Positions 7,870 through 19,800 of a DNA stretch of 21,113 bases are shown here, piece after piece. The first letter of the stretch is position 1. Each line of letters starts with the position of its first letter. The notes below the pieces were generated by a model. That model was not told the DNA's origin. It ran no database searches and saw nothing but the letters and a program-made list of their open reading frames with translations. Source of the stretch: DSNY01 sp037442465 (GTDB lineage: Bacteria; Pseudomonadota; Gammaproteobacteria; Burkholderiales; Burkholderiaceae_F); assembly GCA_037442465.1 (NCBI GenBank), contig JBBIQI010000034.1, positions 1 to 21,113 of the forward strand, in the 5' to 3' direction. The position numbers and the translations under genes were made by a program.

Positions 7870-9114
7870 TCATGCCGCGCGCGCCACGCGCGCCGCCCGG
7901 CCGATGCGCAGCGCGCTCGCCAGCGCTGCGGTCTGCAAGGCGGCCACGCCGGCCAGCGCGGCCGAAAACCCGCCCGCGTCCAGCAGCGGCCCGATCAGCA
8001 GCGGCGTTGCCGCCAAGCCGAGGTCCAGGCCGGAGTACACGAATCCATAGACTCGCCCGAACGAAGCCGTGCCGAACTGCGCAGTTGCAGCCTTGCGTAC
8101 CAACAGATCCCGATTCGGCCCGGCCACGCCGACGCCGAAGCCCATCACTGCCATCCATGCGATCACGCTCCAGGCGGGAACCACCGCACTCGCGAGCAGC
8201 AGTGCAACCACCGCCGCGAGTCCAAGCGCCAGCGCGATCACGGCGTCGCTGTTCTCGTGGCGCGCGGCGGCGAATCCGCCGAGCACCATCCCAGCCGCAC
8301 TGCCCAGCAGATACGCGGTCAGGCCTGCGGTGGCCGCGGCGAGAGGGAGTTGATAGACGTGCCCGAGGATGGCGGGGGCGTAGCTCTGCAGGATTCCGAA
8401 CGCGCCGGTGGCCAGAAAGAAGAAGACGAAGCACATCCAGACTGCGCCCGAGCGCAGGAAGTCGAAGTGTCCCGAAGGTCTGGTCTTGGCCGGTGTCGGC
8501 CGCACCGCAACGAGGTGTCGCGCGACGTCATCGTTGAGAACGCGCGCGCGCCCGATCAGCGTCGCCAGCACGACGAAGCCGAAGCCGGACGCCGCGAAAG
8601 CGGCGACATGCCAGTCGCTGACACTCGCGATGCCGGCCATGAACACGGGCGCCGCGGCCCATCCGAGATTGCCGGCCAGACCGTGCACGGAGAATGCATG
8701 CCCCAGCCGCGCTGGTGATACGCGACGGTTCAGCAGCGTGAAGTCGGCCGGATGAAATATCGAGTTGCCCAAGCCGGCGACGGCGGCGGCAAGCACGAGG
8801 GTCGCATAGCCATCCGCCAGCCCGAGCACGATGCCGGCGGCCGCGAGCGTGCCGACACCGAAAAACAGCACCGGCCGCGCGCCGACGCGATCGACGACGA
8901 AGCCCGCGAGCGCCTGGCCGACGCCGCTGATCACGAAAAACACCGTCATCAGAAACCCGACCTGCGTGAACGACAGCGCAAACTCCTGCATCAGCCACGG
9001 GAACAAGGGCGGCAGCAGCAGGTGAAAGAAATGCGACGTGCCGTGCGCCAGCGCCACCAGGCCGATGACTTCGGCGTCGCCCCTGACGTCGCTGCGGATC
9101 GCGGCGGCACTCAT
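7870..9114 (-). CDS. MFS transporter (Fsr-like)
   Basis: This encodes a 414-residue inner-membrane major facilitator with about 12 predicted helices. The MFS loop motif GFVVDRVGARP is at 71-81 between helices 2 and 3, and a weaker counterpart (LGGFAAARHE) lies in the second half. The start segment AHGTSHFFHLLLPPLFPWL (23-41) resembles the fosmidomycin-resistance (Fsr)-type branch. The frame opens at 9153, but the ATG at 9114 is preferred because it gives a normal-length N-terminus and leaves room for the divergent promoter. The gene precedes rraA in the same operon. Substrate is unknown: efflux of a small molecule or uptake of an organic acid are both possible, and a functional link to rraA is only suggested by adjacency. 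Confidence 0.85.
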   Translation of the reverse strand: MSAAAIRSDVRGDAEVIGLVALAHGTSHFFHLLLPPLFPWLMQEFALSFTQVGFLMTVFFVISGVGQALAGFVVDRVGARPVLFFGVGTLAAAGIVLGLADGYATLVLAAAVAGLGNSIFHPADFTLLNRRVSPARLGHAFSVHGLAGNLGWAAAPVFMAGIASVSDWHVAAFAASGFGFVVLATLIGRARVLNDDVARHLVAVRPTPAKTRPSGHFDFLRSGAVWMCFVFFFLATGAFGILQSYAPAILGHVYQLPLAAATAGLTAYLLGSAAGMVLGGFAAARHENSDAVIALALGLAAVVALLLASAVVPAWSVIAWMAVMGFGVGVAGPNRDLLVRKAATAQFGTASFGRVYGFVYSGLDLGLAATPLLIGPLLDAGGFSAALAGVAALQTAALASALRIGRAARVARAA

Positions 9115-9179
9115 GCCGCGACGATAGCAGAGCCGCACGCGAGCTCGCCGCATCGATAATCGTGCCTGGAAGCTCTCCG

Positions 9180-10901
9180 ATGCGACGCCACCTCGCCTGG
9201 CGCAGTCTGTTCGCCGCGCTCGTACTTGCGCTCGGCCCCGCGTGGGTGCAACCCGCCGGGCCGGCGCGCGTGCGACTGATCGCCTTCAACGATTTCCATG
9301 GCCACCTGTTGCCGGATGAACTCACCGTCGCCGTGCCGCACCCCGCCGACGCCGGTCGCATGCTCGCGCTGCGCAGCGGCGGCGCCGCCTTTCTCGCCAC
9401 GCGCGTCGCCCAGTTGCGGCGCGAGCAGCCGGCGAGCGTGGTGATCTCCAGCGGCGACCTCGTTGGCGCATCACCGCTCGAATCGGCGCTGTTCCGCGAC
9501 GAGCCGACGATCGAGGTCATGAACGAGATCGGCGTCGACGTGAACGCCGTGGGCAATCACGAGTTCGATCAGGGTGTCGCCGAGCTTCAGCGGCTGACTT
9601 CCGGCGGGTGCGCGAGCACGCCGCGCGGCGAACTGGCCACCTGCGCGCATCCGGCCGGCCGCTACGAAGGCGCACGTTTTCCGTTTCTCGCGGCCAACGT
9701 CGTCGATCGCGACGGCCGCACGCTGTTCGCGCCGTACCTGGTCAAGACTCTCGACGGCATTCGCGTCGGCTTTATCGGCGTGGTCACGCGCAGCACGCCC
9801 GGCATCGTGATGCCGCGCGGCATCGCCGGCTGGCGTTTCCGCGCCGAGGCCGCGACGCTGAACCGCTATGCCGCCGAGTTACGCGCGCAGGGCGTGCAGG
9901 CGATCGTCGCGATCGTCCACGAGGGCGGCGAGGCCGACGGCGGCATCAACGGCTGCGTCGACCCGCGCGGCGAGATCTTCGACATCGTGCGCAAGCTGGA
10001 TTCCGCGATCGACGTCGTGCTCAGCGCTCACACGCATCGAGCCTACAACTGCACGCTGAACGGCCGTATCGTGATTCAAGGCGCGTCGTTCGGGCGATTG
10101 CTTTCGGTCGTCGACCTTGAGATCGATCGCGTCAGCGGCGACGTCGTCCGTGCGCACGCGCGCAATCTGCCGGTGCCCAACGACCGCAACGACGATCCCG
10201 AAGTGCTCGCCGTGTTTGCGCCGCTGCCGCCGTCGCCGCGCGTCGCCGCGCTGGTCGCGCATTACGCGCAACGCGCCGCACCGCTTGCGCAGCGACCGAT
10301 CGGCCGCATCAGCGAGGCGTTTACGCGCCGCGCCGCCGACGGCGGCGACCATGCCGCCGGCCGGCTCGTCGCCGACGCGCACCTGGCGGCCACGCGCGTG
10401 CACGGCGCGCAGATCGCCTTCACCAATCCGGGCGGCATCCGCACGGATCTGCGCCCACGCGCGCCCGAAGGCGCGGTCACCTATGGGGATCTGTTCGCGA
10501 TGCAGCCGTTCGGCAATACGCTGGTGACGATGACGCTGACCGGCGCGCAACTCGAACGCATCCTCGAGGCGCAGTGGCGCAGCGGCGGCGAACGCGTGAC
10601 GTTCCTGCAACCGTCGGCCGGATTCGTCTATGCGTGGAGCGACCACGGTGGCCACGGCGCTCACCTCGTTCCGGGATCGATGCGGCTCGACGGCCGCCCG
10701 ATCAGGCCGCAAGACCGTCTGCGCGTGACCGTCAACAGCTTCCTCGCAGCGGGCGGCGACGGATTTCGCGTCTTTCGCGAAGGCCGCGAGCGCGTCGGCG
10801 GCCCGCTCGACATCGACGCGCTGGCCGAATTCATTCGTACGCAAAGCGCGGCCGCGCCGCTCGCGCCCGACCCCGAGCCTCGTATTCGCCGACAGCCCTA
10901 G
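9180..10901 (+). CDS. Secreted 5'-nucleotidase / UDP-sugar hydrolase family metallophosphatase
   Basis: This is a periplasmic two-domain nucleotide hydrolase of 573 residues. A Sec signal peptide (about residues 1-26, RR start then a Leu/Ala core) is followed by the calcineurin-like metal domain: FNDFHGH (36-42), SSGDLVGASP (90-99), AVGNHEFD (123-130), a His in IVHEGG (H247) and SAHTHR (282-287). The C-terminal nucleotidase domain shows NPGGIRTDL (416-424), TYGDLFAMQPFGN (434-446) and AAGGDGFR (523-530). Four cysteines (144, 155, 259, 291) could form disulfides. The frame could begin at GTG 9162, but the ATG at 9180 starts the signal peptide and has GGAAG about 7 nt upstream. The gene is divergent from the MFS gene across 65 bp. 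It probably salvages nucleotides. The exact substrate is not readable. Confidence 0.92.
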   Translation: MRRHLAWRSLFAALVLALGPAWVQPAGPARVRLIAFNDFHGHLLPDELTVAVPHPADAGRMLALRSGGAAFLATRVAQLRREQPASVVISSGDLVGASPLESALFRDEPTIEVMNEIGVDVNAVGNHEFDQGVAELQRLTSGGCASTPRGELATCAHPAGRYEGARFPFLAANVVDRDGRTLFAPYLVKTLDGIRVGFIGVVTRSTPGIVMPRGIAGWRFRAEAATLNRYAAELRAQGVQAIVAIVHEGGEADGGINGCVDPRGEIFDIVRKLDSAIDVVLSAHTHRAYNCTLNGRIVIQGASFGRLLSVVDLEIDRVSGDVVRAHARNLPVPNDRNDDPEVLAVFAPLPPSPRVAALVAHYAQRAAPLAQRPIGRISEAFTRRAADGGDHAAGRLVADAHLAATRVHGAQIAFTNPGGIRTDLRPRAPEGAVTYGDLFAMQPFGNTLVTMTLTGAQLERILEAQWRSGGERVTFLQPSAGFVYAWSDHGGHGAHLVPGSMRLDGRPIRPQDRLRVTVNSFLAAGGDGFRVFREGRERVGGPLDIDALAEFIRTQSAAAPLAPDPEPRIRRQP

Positions 10902-10921
10902 ACGCGCCGCCGAGGCGACGG

Positions 10922-10930
10922 TGGGATAAT
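10922..10930 (+). promoter_or_regulatory. Candidate extended -10 promoter for DUF2863 gene
   Basis: TGGGATAAT reads as an extended -10 (TG, one base, then GATAAT, five of six to consensus), about 30 nt before the DUF2863 start. No good -35 is visible, which is usual for extended -10 promoters. It suggests that the gene is not simply read through from the nucleotidase gene. Confidence 0.4.
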
Positions 10931-10959
10931 TCGCCTCATCACATTCGCAGGAACATCGC

Positions 10960-12141
10960 ATGCGCCGCAATCGCTATATCTCCCGCGCGCGCCACTCCGC
11001 CGACGCCGAAACGCTCGCCAAGCTGGCGCGCCGTCTGTCCGAGTCCGGAACCCGCATCGAGGATCGGTTGTGGGAGCGCCGGCTGGTCGAGCTGGTCAAC
11101 GATAGGCTCGCGCGCGGCTTCGACGACGCGATCGAGGCGGCGCTCGACGAGCTCGCGCGCACCGACGCCGGGGCGTACGACGATCTGGCCGATCTCGCGG
11201 AATCGTGCGCGGAAAGCGCGACCATCGACATCGACGGCAAACCGCACGACGCTTTGCTGATCGCCATTCCGCTGCTCGCGTGGTCACGCTACAAGCTGCC
11301 GACCACGACCCTGCCGGGGCCACTGGTCGATAACATCGGCGTGCACGTTGCCGGACATCTCGCGGCGCGCGGCGCGCGCGTCGCGCTTGCCGACTACCTG
11401 TTCTCGATCGACCAGCTGCCGGAGTCGTTCGGCGAGGTGCGCGACTTCGCCGACCGCCTGTTCGCGGCGGCTGCGCACGGCACACGCCTGAAAGTCGATC
11501 CGAAAGCGTTGCGCGAGCCGGTGGCCATGCTCGCCGATACGCGCTACCTGCTGGCCGCGCTCGTCGCACCCCAAGGCTCAGCGCTCTATCACTGGCAGGA
11601 GACAGGGGTCGACCCGGACGCCAAGCTTGCTGCCGTCGCCGCTTTCCGCGAGCAGGCCGGCAACGCACTGCAGCCGCTGCTGACCGGCTGCCGCTACCGG
11701 CTGCTCGCGCCCAACGCCTTCCACGCCGCGCTGCGCAGCGCCGATCGCGAGTTGCGCGAGTTCTCCCTCGAAGCGGCCGTGTCGTATCTGAAGCTCGCCT
11801 ACGAGTTGGGGCCCGCGGCACTGCAGGCGACGATCGCGCCTTTCGAGGACAAGCGGGTCGAAGAGATCCGCGTCGGCATCTCGACCGTCAACGACGAAGA
11901 CGCGGTGATCGAGGGGGTGGTGTGGCCCCTTCTGGGCGACGAGGAGGACAAGGCGCAGGAGGAGATCGATGCCGCATTGCGCGCACTCGGGGTGACCCGG
12001 ATCACCACGCACGCACACCGCTTTCCGCTCGAGTATTGCGACGACTGCGGCGCACCGCTGTTTCCGAATCCGGCAGGCCACGCGGTGCACGCCGAACCGC
12101 CCGCAGAAAGCGACGAGCAGCCGGCGCGCCCGCTGCACTGA
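10960..12141 (+). CDS. DUF2863 family protein
   Basis: This 393-residue protein is recognised as DUF2863, a conserved betaproteobacterial family without known function. It has no signal peptide or membrane helix, so it is probably cytoplasmic. The N-terminal third is helical and charged, and the middle contains LLAWSRYKLP and later HWQETG, which fit my memory of the family. The C-terminal end carries Cys360-x2-Cys363 (YCDDCGAPLFPN) followed by His374 and His377, giving C-x2-C-x10-H-x2-H, a possible zinc site. The ATG at 10960 has AGGAA 6 nt upstream. The gene is convergent with clpB, and its stop codon sits in a shared inverted repeat. Function is unknown. Confidence 0.85.
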   Translation: MRRNRYISRARHSADAETLAKLARRLSESGTRIEDRLWERRLVELVNDRLARGFDDAIEAALDELARTDAGAYDDLADLAESCAESATIDIDGKPHDALLIAIPLLAWSRYKLPTTTLPGPLVDNIGVHVAGHLAARGARVALADYLFSIDQLPESFGEVRDFADRLFAAAAHGTRLKVDPKALREPVAMLADTRYLLAALVAPQGSALYHWQETGVDPDAKLAAVAAFREQAGNALQPLLTGCRYRLLAPNAFHAALRSADRELREFSLEAAVSYLKLAYELGPAALQATIAPFEDKRVEEIRVGISTVNDEDAVIEGVVWPLLGDEEDKAQEEIDAALRALGVTRITTHAHRFPLEYCDDCGAPLFPNPAGHAVHAEPPAESDEQPARPLH

Positions 12142-12156
12142 CGCGCCGGCCGCGCG

Positions 12157-12164
<8 letters not shown>
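12134..12164. terminator. 13-bp perfect inverted repeat at convergent gene ends (bidirectional terminator candidate)
   Basis: The left arm at 12134-12146 (TGCACTGACGCGC) pairs perfectly with the right arm at 12152-12164, with a 5-nt loop CGGCC. Both stop codons lie within the arms: DUF2863 TGA at 12139-12141 and the clpB stop at 12157-12159. A 13-bp perfect stem with a short loop is not expected by chance. There is no T-run on either side, so it may act as a pause or 3'-end-stabilising hairpin rather than a classical terminator. Confidence 0.7.
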
Positions 12165-14739
<2,575 letters not shown>

Positions 14740-14794
14740 GATGTTCGTGTTTTCGAGAGTCCGTCGGGTTGTCGGTGCGTTCGTTCGACTCGAA

Positions 14795-14822
14795 AGCTGG
14801 GGTCTGCTCGCGCCTTTTCAAC
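14795..14822 (-). promoter_or_regulatory. Sigma32 (heat-shock) promoter of clpB
   Basis: On the minus strand GTTGAAA (14816-14822; consensus CTTGAAA) is followed after 13 nt by CCCCAGCT (14795-14802; consensus CCCCATnT). Both boxes and the spacing match the heat-shock sigma factor consensus. The predicted 5' UTR is about 50 nt. This agrees with the known heat-shock control of clpB. Confidence 0.8.
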
Positions 14823-14850
14823 GGGCCGACGGCACGATGTGAGGCAGATC

Positions 14851-14864
14851 CAGACCATGGTCTG
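14851..14864. promoter_or_regulatory. 14-bp perfect palindrome in the clpB/tamA intergenic region
   Basis: CAGACCATGGTCTG reads identically on both strands. It lies about 30 bp upstream of the clpB heat-shock promoter and about 135 bp upstream of tamA, a good place for an operator. Roughly one such palindrome is expected by chance in a window of this length, so the evidence is position only. Confidence 0.3.
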
Positions 14865-14966
14865 ACCGGTGATCGACGCCGCGTGCCAGGCCAAACAACC
14901 CTCTGGCCCGACCCGAGGCAGGCGCCGAGCGTTCGATCCGACCCCCTCTGCCGAACGCGCGGTCGA

Positions 14967-14972
14967 TACAAT
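14967..14972 (+). promoter_or_regulatory. Candidate -10 box for tamA
   Basis: TACAAT differs from the consensus TATAAT at one position and sits 26 nt before the proposed TTG start of tamA. No -35 match is present at the normal distance. It implies a short leader of about 20 nt. Confidence 0.3.
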
Positions 14973-14998
14973 CCGCTTTCGCCTTTCCGGCCCGTCCG

Positions 14999-16792
14999 TT
15001 GCGTGCTCTCCTCGCCAGTCTGATCCTGTTCGCTGCGGCGACTGCCGCCGCGCAGGAACGCCTTCTCGCGCGCTTCGACGCGCCGGGTGCTCCGGCCGAG
15101 GTCACCGAGGCGCTCGGCCGGCTGCTCGAAGCGCGTGAACGCATCGTCGCCCTCGAAACCGACCCGGATCCGGCCGATGAGGAGCGCCGGCTGCGCCGCC
15201 TGCGCGACGATGCGCTGGCAACCCTCGCGACCGAGGGCTACTTCGTGCCCACCGTCCGCGTCGAGGCGGATCGGGACGAAAACGCGCTTTACGTCTTGCG
15301 CGTCGAACTGGGTCCGCGCGCGCGCGTGGACCGGGTCGAACTCGTGCTGCGCGGCGCGATCGAGACGCAACCGCAGCGCATTGCCGAGCTGCGCGCGACC
15401 TGGGAACTGCCCGTCGGCGCACCGTTTCGCGACGGCGTCTGGTCGACCGCCAAGTCGCGCCTGCTCGCCCGCGTGCAGGAAAAGGACTTCGCCGCTGCGC
15501 GGCTCGTCGATTCGGTGGCCGAGGTCGACGCCGACCGGCATCTGGTTTCGCTGCGCGTCGAGATCGACAGCGGGCCGCCGTTTACTGTCGGCGAGCTGCA
15601 GGTCGACGGGCTGAAGCGCTACGACCGGGCACTCGTGGAACGCTTCAATCCCACCAAGCCGGGCGACCGTTACGACGTGCTGCAACTCCTCGACTTCCAG
15701 CGTCGCATGCAAAGCTCGCCGTACTTCGCGTCGGTCGTCGTCGTGGTCGAGCCGGACCCGCAACGCGCCGAGCGCGCGCCGATCCTGGTCAAGGTGACCG
15801 AAGCGCAGACCAAGCGCGCGAGCTTCGGCCTCGGCTACTCGACCAACACGGGGCCGCGCGCCGAAGCGCTGTACCGGCAGGCGCTGATCTTCGGTTACCC
15901 GTACACGCTGCAGACCGGGGTCGGCGTGGACCGCACGCACGTGATCGTCTATGGCGACCTGCTGCTGCCGCCCAAACCGGGCGGTGCGCTCGACTCGCTC
16001 GGCGTGCTGGTCGAGCGCACCGACATCGAGAACGTCGTCACGCACCGCTGGGGCGCCGGTGCGGCGCGCGCGCATCTGCGCGAGGCGAAAGAAGCGGCGA
16101 TCGAAACGCGGCTCGCGCTGAACCTGCAGCGCGAGCTGCGGCGCAACGCGCTGACGCCCGAGGTTCCCGGCGTCACCAGCGACACCGCTTTCGGCACGTA
16201 CACGTGGACGCGGCGTGCGGTCGACGAGGTCACCGACCCCCGGCGCGGCGACATCCTGTCGGGCACCGTCGGCGTCGGCATCAGCCGCGACATCCTGCGC
16301 AGCCTGGTCAACAACGTATTCACCTATACGCACGCGCGTTACGTGCGCTATCAGCCCCCGCCGTTCGCCGACGCGAAGCGCAACGTGCTGATCGCGCGCG
16401 TCGAACTGGGTCGCACCTTCGCCGACGACCCCGACATCGTTCCGAAGGACCTGTTGTTCACCGCCGGCGGCGTGGGCAGCGTACGCGGCTACGCGTATCA
16501 GGCGCTCGGTCCGCGCGCGGGAACGGCGCGGCCGGGCGGCACGATGCTCGCGGTCGGCTCGCTCGAAGCGGTGCACTGGTTCAGCGCCGACTGGGGTGGC
16601 GCGATCTTCGTCGACGTCGGCGACGCCGCCGACAATTGGGCCGACATGTCCTTCGGCCGCGGCGCAGGCATCGGCGTACGCTGGAAGACGCTCGCCGGCC
16701 CGCTGGCGCTCGACGTGGCGTACGGCGAGCGCCGCCCGGATGGCAGCGGCGGACGTTGGCGCCTGCATTTCGCCGTGGCGATCGCGTTTTGA
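14999..16792 (+). CDS. tamA: Translocation and assembly module outer-membrane protein TamA (Omp85 family)
   Basis: This is the outer-membrane barrel of the TAM machine, which helps insert outer-membrane proteins and has been linked to lipid transport. The 597 residues start with a Sec signal (ALLASLILFAAATAAAQ, cleavage near 18). POTRA-like domains run to about residue 265, including FTVGELQVDGLKRY (195-208). The Omp85 barrel follows, beginning near FGLGYSTNTGPR (276-287). The conserved loop motif GGVGSVRGY is at 490-498, and the chain ends with the C-terminal Phe (AVAIAF) needed for barrel recognition. The start is a TTG at 14999, the only plausible start just before the signal peptide; no ATG is in frame nearby and no ribosome site is clear. 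tamB follows after 10 nt. Confidence 0.93.
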   Translation: MRALLASLILFAAATAAAQERLLARFDAPGAPAEVTEALGRLLEARERIVALETDPDPADEERRLRRLRDDALATLATEGYFVPTVRVEADRDENALYVLRVELGPRARVDRVELVLRGAIETQPQRIAELRATWELPVGAPFRDGVWSTAKSRLLARVQEKDFAAARLVDSVAEVDADRHLVSLRVEIDSGPPFTVGELQVDGLKRYDRALVERFNPTKPGDRYDVLQLLDFQRRMQSSPYFASVVVVVEPDPQRAERAPILVKVTEAQTKRASFGLGYSTNTGPRAEALYRQALIFGYPYTLQTGVGVDRTHVIVYGDLLLPPKPGGALDSLGVLVERTDIENVVTHRWGAGAARAHLREAKEAAIETRLALNLQRELRRNALTPEVPGVTSDTAFGTYTWTRRAVDEVTDPRRGDILSGTVGVGISRDILRSLVNNVFTYTHARYVRYQPPPFADAKRNVLIARVELGRTFADDPDIVPKDLLFTAGGVGSVRGYAYQALGPRAGTARPGGTMLAVGSLEAVHWFSADWGGAIFVDVGDAADNWADMSFGRGAGIGVRWKTLAGPLALDVAYGERRPDGSGGRWRLHFAVAIAF

Positions 16793-16802
16793 GGCTCGCT
16801 CG

Positions 16803-19800
16803 ATGAACGACCGGCCGTCGCCACCCGCCGCCCGCCGCCGTTGGCTGTGGGTCGCGCTTGCGCTGGTCGCGCTGGGCGCGGTGCTGGTCGGCGCGGCCGC
16901 CATCTGGCTCGTCCGCAGCACCGCTGGCGTCGCGCTGGTCGTGCGCGTGCTCGATGCCACGTTGCCCGAGCGCATCGCCGCGACGGGCGTGCGCGGCGCG
17001 CTCGCCACCGGCGTCGAGATCGGCGAACTACGCATCGAAGTCGGCCGCACCGTCGTCGTGCTCATGGGGCTGCGCGTATCGATCGAGTCGTTCGCGCCGC
17101 TGGCGAGGCGGCTCGCGCTGGCCGAACTCTCTGCCGAGCGGGTCACCGTGCGCCTGCCGTCGGAGCCCAGTTCGGGTCCGCCCTCGATTCCCGCGCGCAT
17201 CGCCGCTCCGCTGACGATCGATGCGCACACGCTGCGCATCGGCGAATTCGCGATCGAACGCACGCAACCGATCTTTGCGATGACCGCCATCGACGGCGCG
17301 CTGGCGTTCGGCCCGCGCGGCACCGAGGTACGGCGCTTCGCCGCCGACGTCGCGGGCAACCGGTTGACCGTCGTCGGCACGCTTGGACCGAAGCGGCCCT
17401 TTCCGATCGATGCCGGCGGCACGCTCGTGTCGCGTCTGCGCGTCGGCGGCGGCAGCGAACCCGCCGCGCTCGACGCACCGGTGCAGGCGACCTGGCGCGC
17501 GCTGGAGTCGCTGGAATCGCTCGAGCTGAACGCCGGAGTGACCGGCGGCCCTGGCTATGCGGCGCGCGGCGCCGTGCGCTTGCGGATCGCGCCGTTCGCG
17601 ACCGAGGCGCTGCAGTCGCTCGACGCAGATGTCGACGGCATCGATCCGGCCGCGTGGTTCGCCGGCGCACCGCAGGCCGATCTACAGCTACAAGCGCAGC
17701 TTCGGCCGGTCGCCGGTGACACCTTCACGCTGTCAGGCCCGATCCAGGTGCACAACCGCCGCCCGGGTGTGGTCGACGACGGCCGCATCCCGCTGCGTGA
17801 GTTGCGCGGCCGACTCACCGCGCACGACGGCGCGCTGGCGCTGGACGACGGGCGCGCGCTGCTGCCACGCGGCGCGGCTACAGGGCGTTTCGCGCTGGAC
17901 TGGCAGCAACGGACCGCACCGCGCTGGGACATCGATGCGCGCCTCGACGGCGTCGATCCGGCGACGATCCACACGCGCGCGCAGCCGATGCACGTCGACG
18001 GCAGGCTCGCCGCCCAGTCCGCCGCCGACGCCACGCGCGTGCAGGCGCAATTGCGCGCGCGCGCCGCGCCCGGCCGCCCGCCTTTCAGCCTCGATGTGCA
18101 GTTGCGCATCGATACCGACCGAATCGCGTTGGACGACGGCCGGCTGCGGCTTGACGGCGGCCATGCGCAGTTCACCGGCGAGCTGTCGCGCCGCAACGCG
18201 CGCGCGTTTTCGGTCAGCGGCACGCTGCGCAATCTGAATCCCGGACTGCTCGTCAAGGGGGCGGACGCGCGACTGAACGGCGAACTGCACGCCGAAGGCG
18301 TGCTGCATCCGACGCCGCAGGCCACGCTGCGCGCCTCGCTCGCCGACAGTGTGCTGCTCGGCAGGCCGCTGGCCGGGCGCATCGACGCCCGCTGGCTCGG
18401 TGCGAACGACGTGCAGATCGACGCCGAACTGGCGCTGCGTTCGGCCGTGCTCGTCATTCGCGGCGGATTCGGCGCGGGCGATGGCGGCACCATGCGCAAC
18501 CTGGACGTCGTGCTGAATGCGCCGGCGCTGCACGAACTCGGTCTGCCGCTGCGCGGCGCGCTCGAAGCGCGCGCCACGCTTGCGGGCGCCTGGCAGGCAC
18601 CCACGATCGATGCCAGCGCGCACGCGCGCGACCTCGTCTACGCCGGACAGCGAATCGGCCGCTTGAGTGCGCAGCTTCGCTACGCCGGCGGCACCGACGG
18701 CGCACTCGAAGTCGCACTCGAGCTGCGCGAGCACCGCCATCCGCGCGGCGACCCGCTGTCCGTCGCGGAGGCGCAGCTGCAGGCCGCCGGCACGCTGCGG
18801 GAACATCGGCTGACGTTCGCGGCGCGCACCGCCGATGGCGCCGCGCTCGCCGCAACGGCGGCCGGCGGCTGGCTGACACAACCGCGCGACGCCATCGGCG
18901 ACGGCGCATGGCGCGGACTGATCGAGAGCGCCAGTGCGGGCGGCGCCTTCGATTCCGCGTTGGCCGCGCCGACCGAGCTGGTGATCGGCCCGGACGCAGG
19001 CCGCATCGGCCCGGCCCGGCTGCGCGTGCACGGCGCGCGCGTGACCGACGCCCGGCTGCAGTGGCGCACGGACAAGGGCGAGCCGACCGTCGAATCGAGC
19101 GGCGCGTTCACCGACTTCGTGCTGGCCGCGACCGCCGGGCCCGGCGAGACGCCGCTGACACTGCGCGGCGAGTGGCGTTTGCGCGCGGCGCGTTCGCTCG
19201 ACGCCGATCTGCTGATCGAACGCACCGGCGGCGACGTGTACACCGGCCCGCCGGCGCGCCGCGCCAAAATGGGACTTGCCGAGATGCGCGCCGAGGCCCA
19301 GGTGCGCGCCAATCGCCTGCAGGCGCGTGCGGTCGCGCGCGGATCGGAGGTCGGTGCGGTCACCGCGACGCTGCGCGCCGAGCTCGAAAGCGGCGACGAC
19401 GGCTGGCGGCTGGCGCCGCAAAGGTCGTGGAGCGGCGAGCTCGAGGCGAGCGTTCCTTCGCTCGCCTGGATCAACCCGTTCCTTTCGGCGAACCTGCGCG
19501 AGAGCATCCGCGTCGGCGGCTCGGTGCGAGCGAACCTGCAGCTCGCCGGCACGCCCGGGGCGCCGCGCGCGAGCGGCTTCATCCACGCCGACCAACTGCG
19601 CGTCGCCTGGATCGAGCAGGGCATGCGGCTCGACAACGGTGTCGTGCGCGCGCGGCTCGCACCCGGCGAGGGCGGCAGCACCGAGGTCGTGTTCGACTCG
19701 GTGAGCTTCAGCGGCCCGCCGCGTTTCGTGCCCGACGACCGGCGCATCCGTCAGGCGCTCGGCACGCAGACCGACGGACGAATCGATGCCAACGGCCGCG

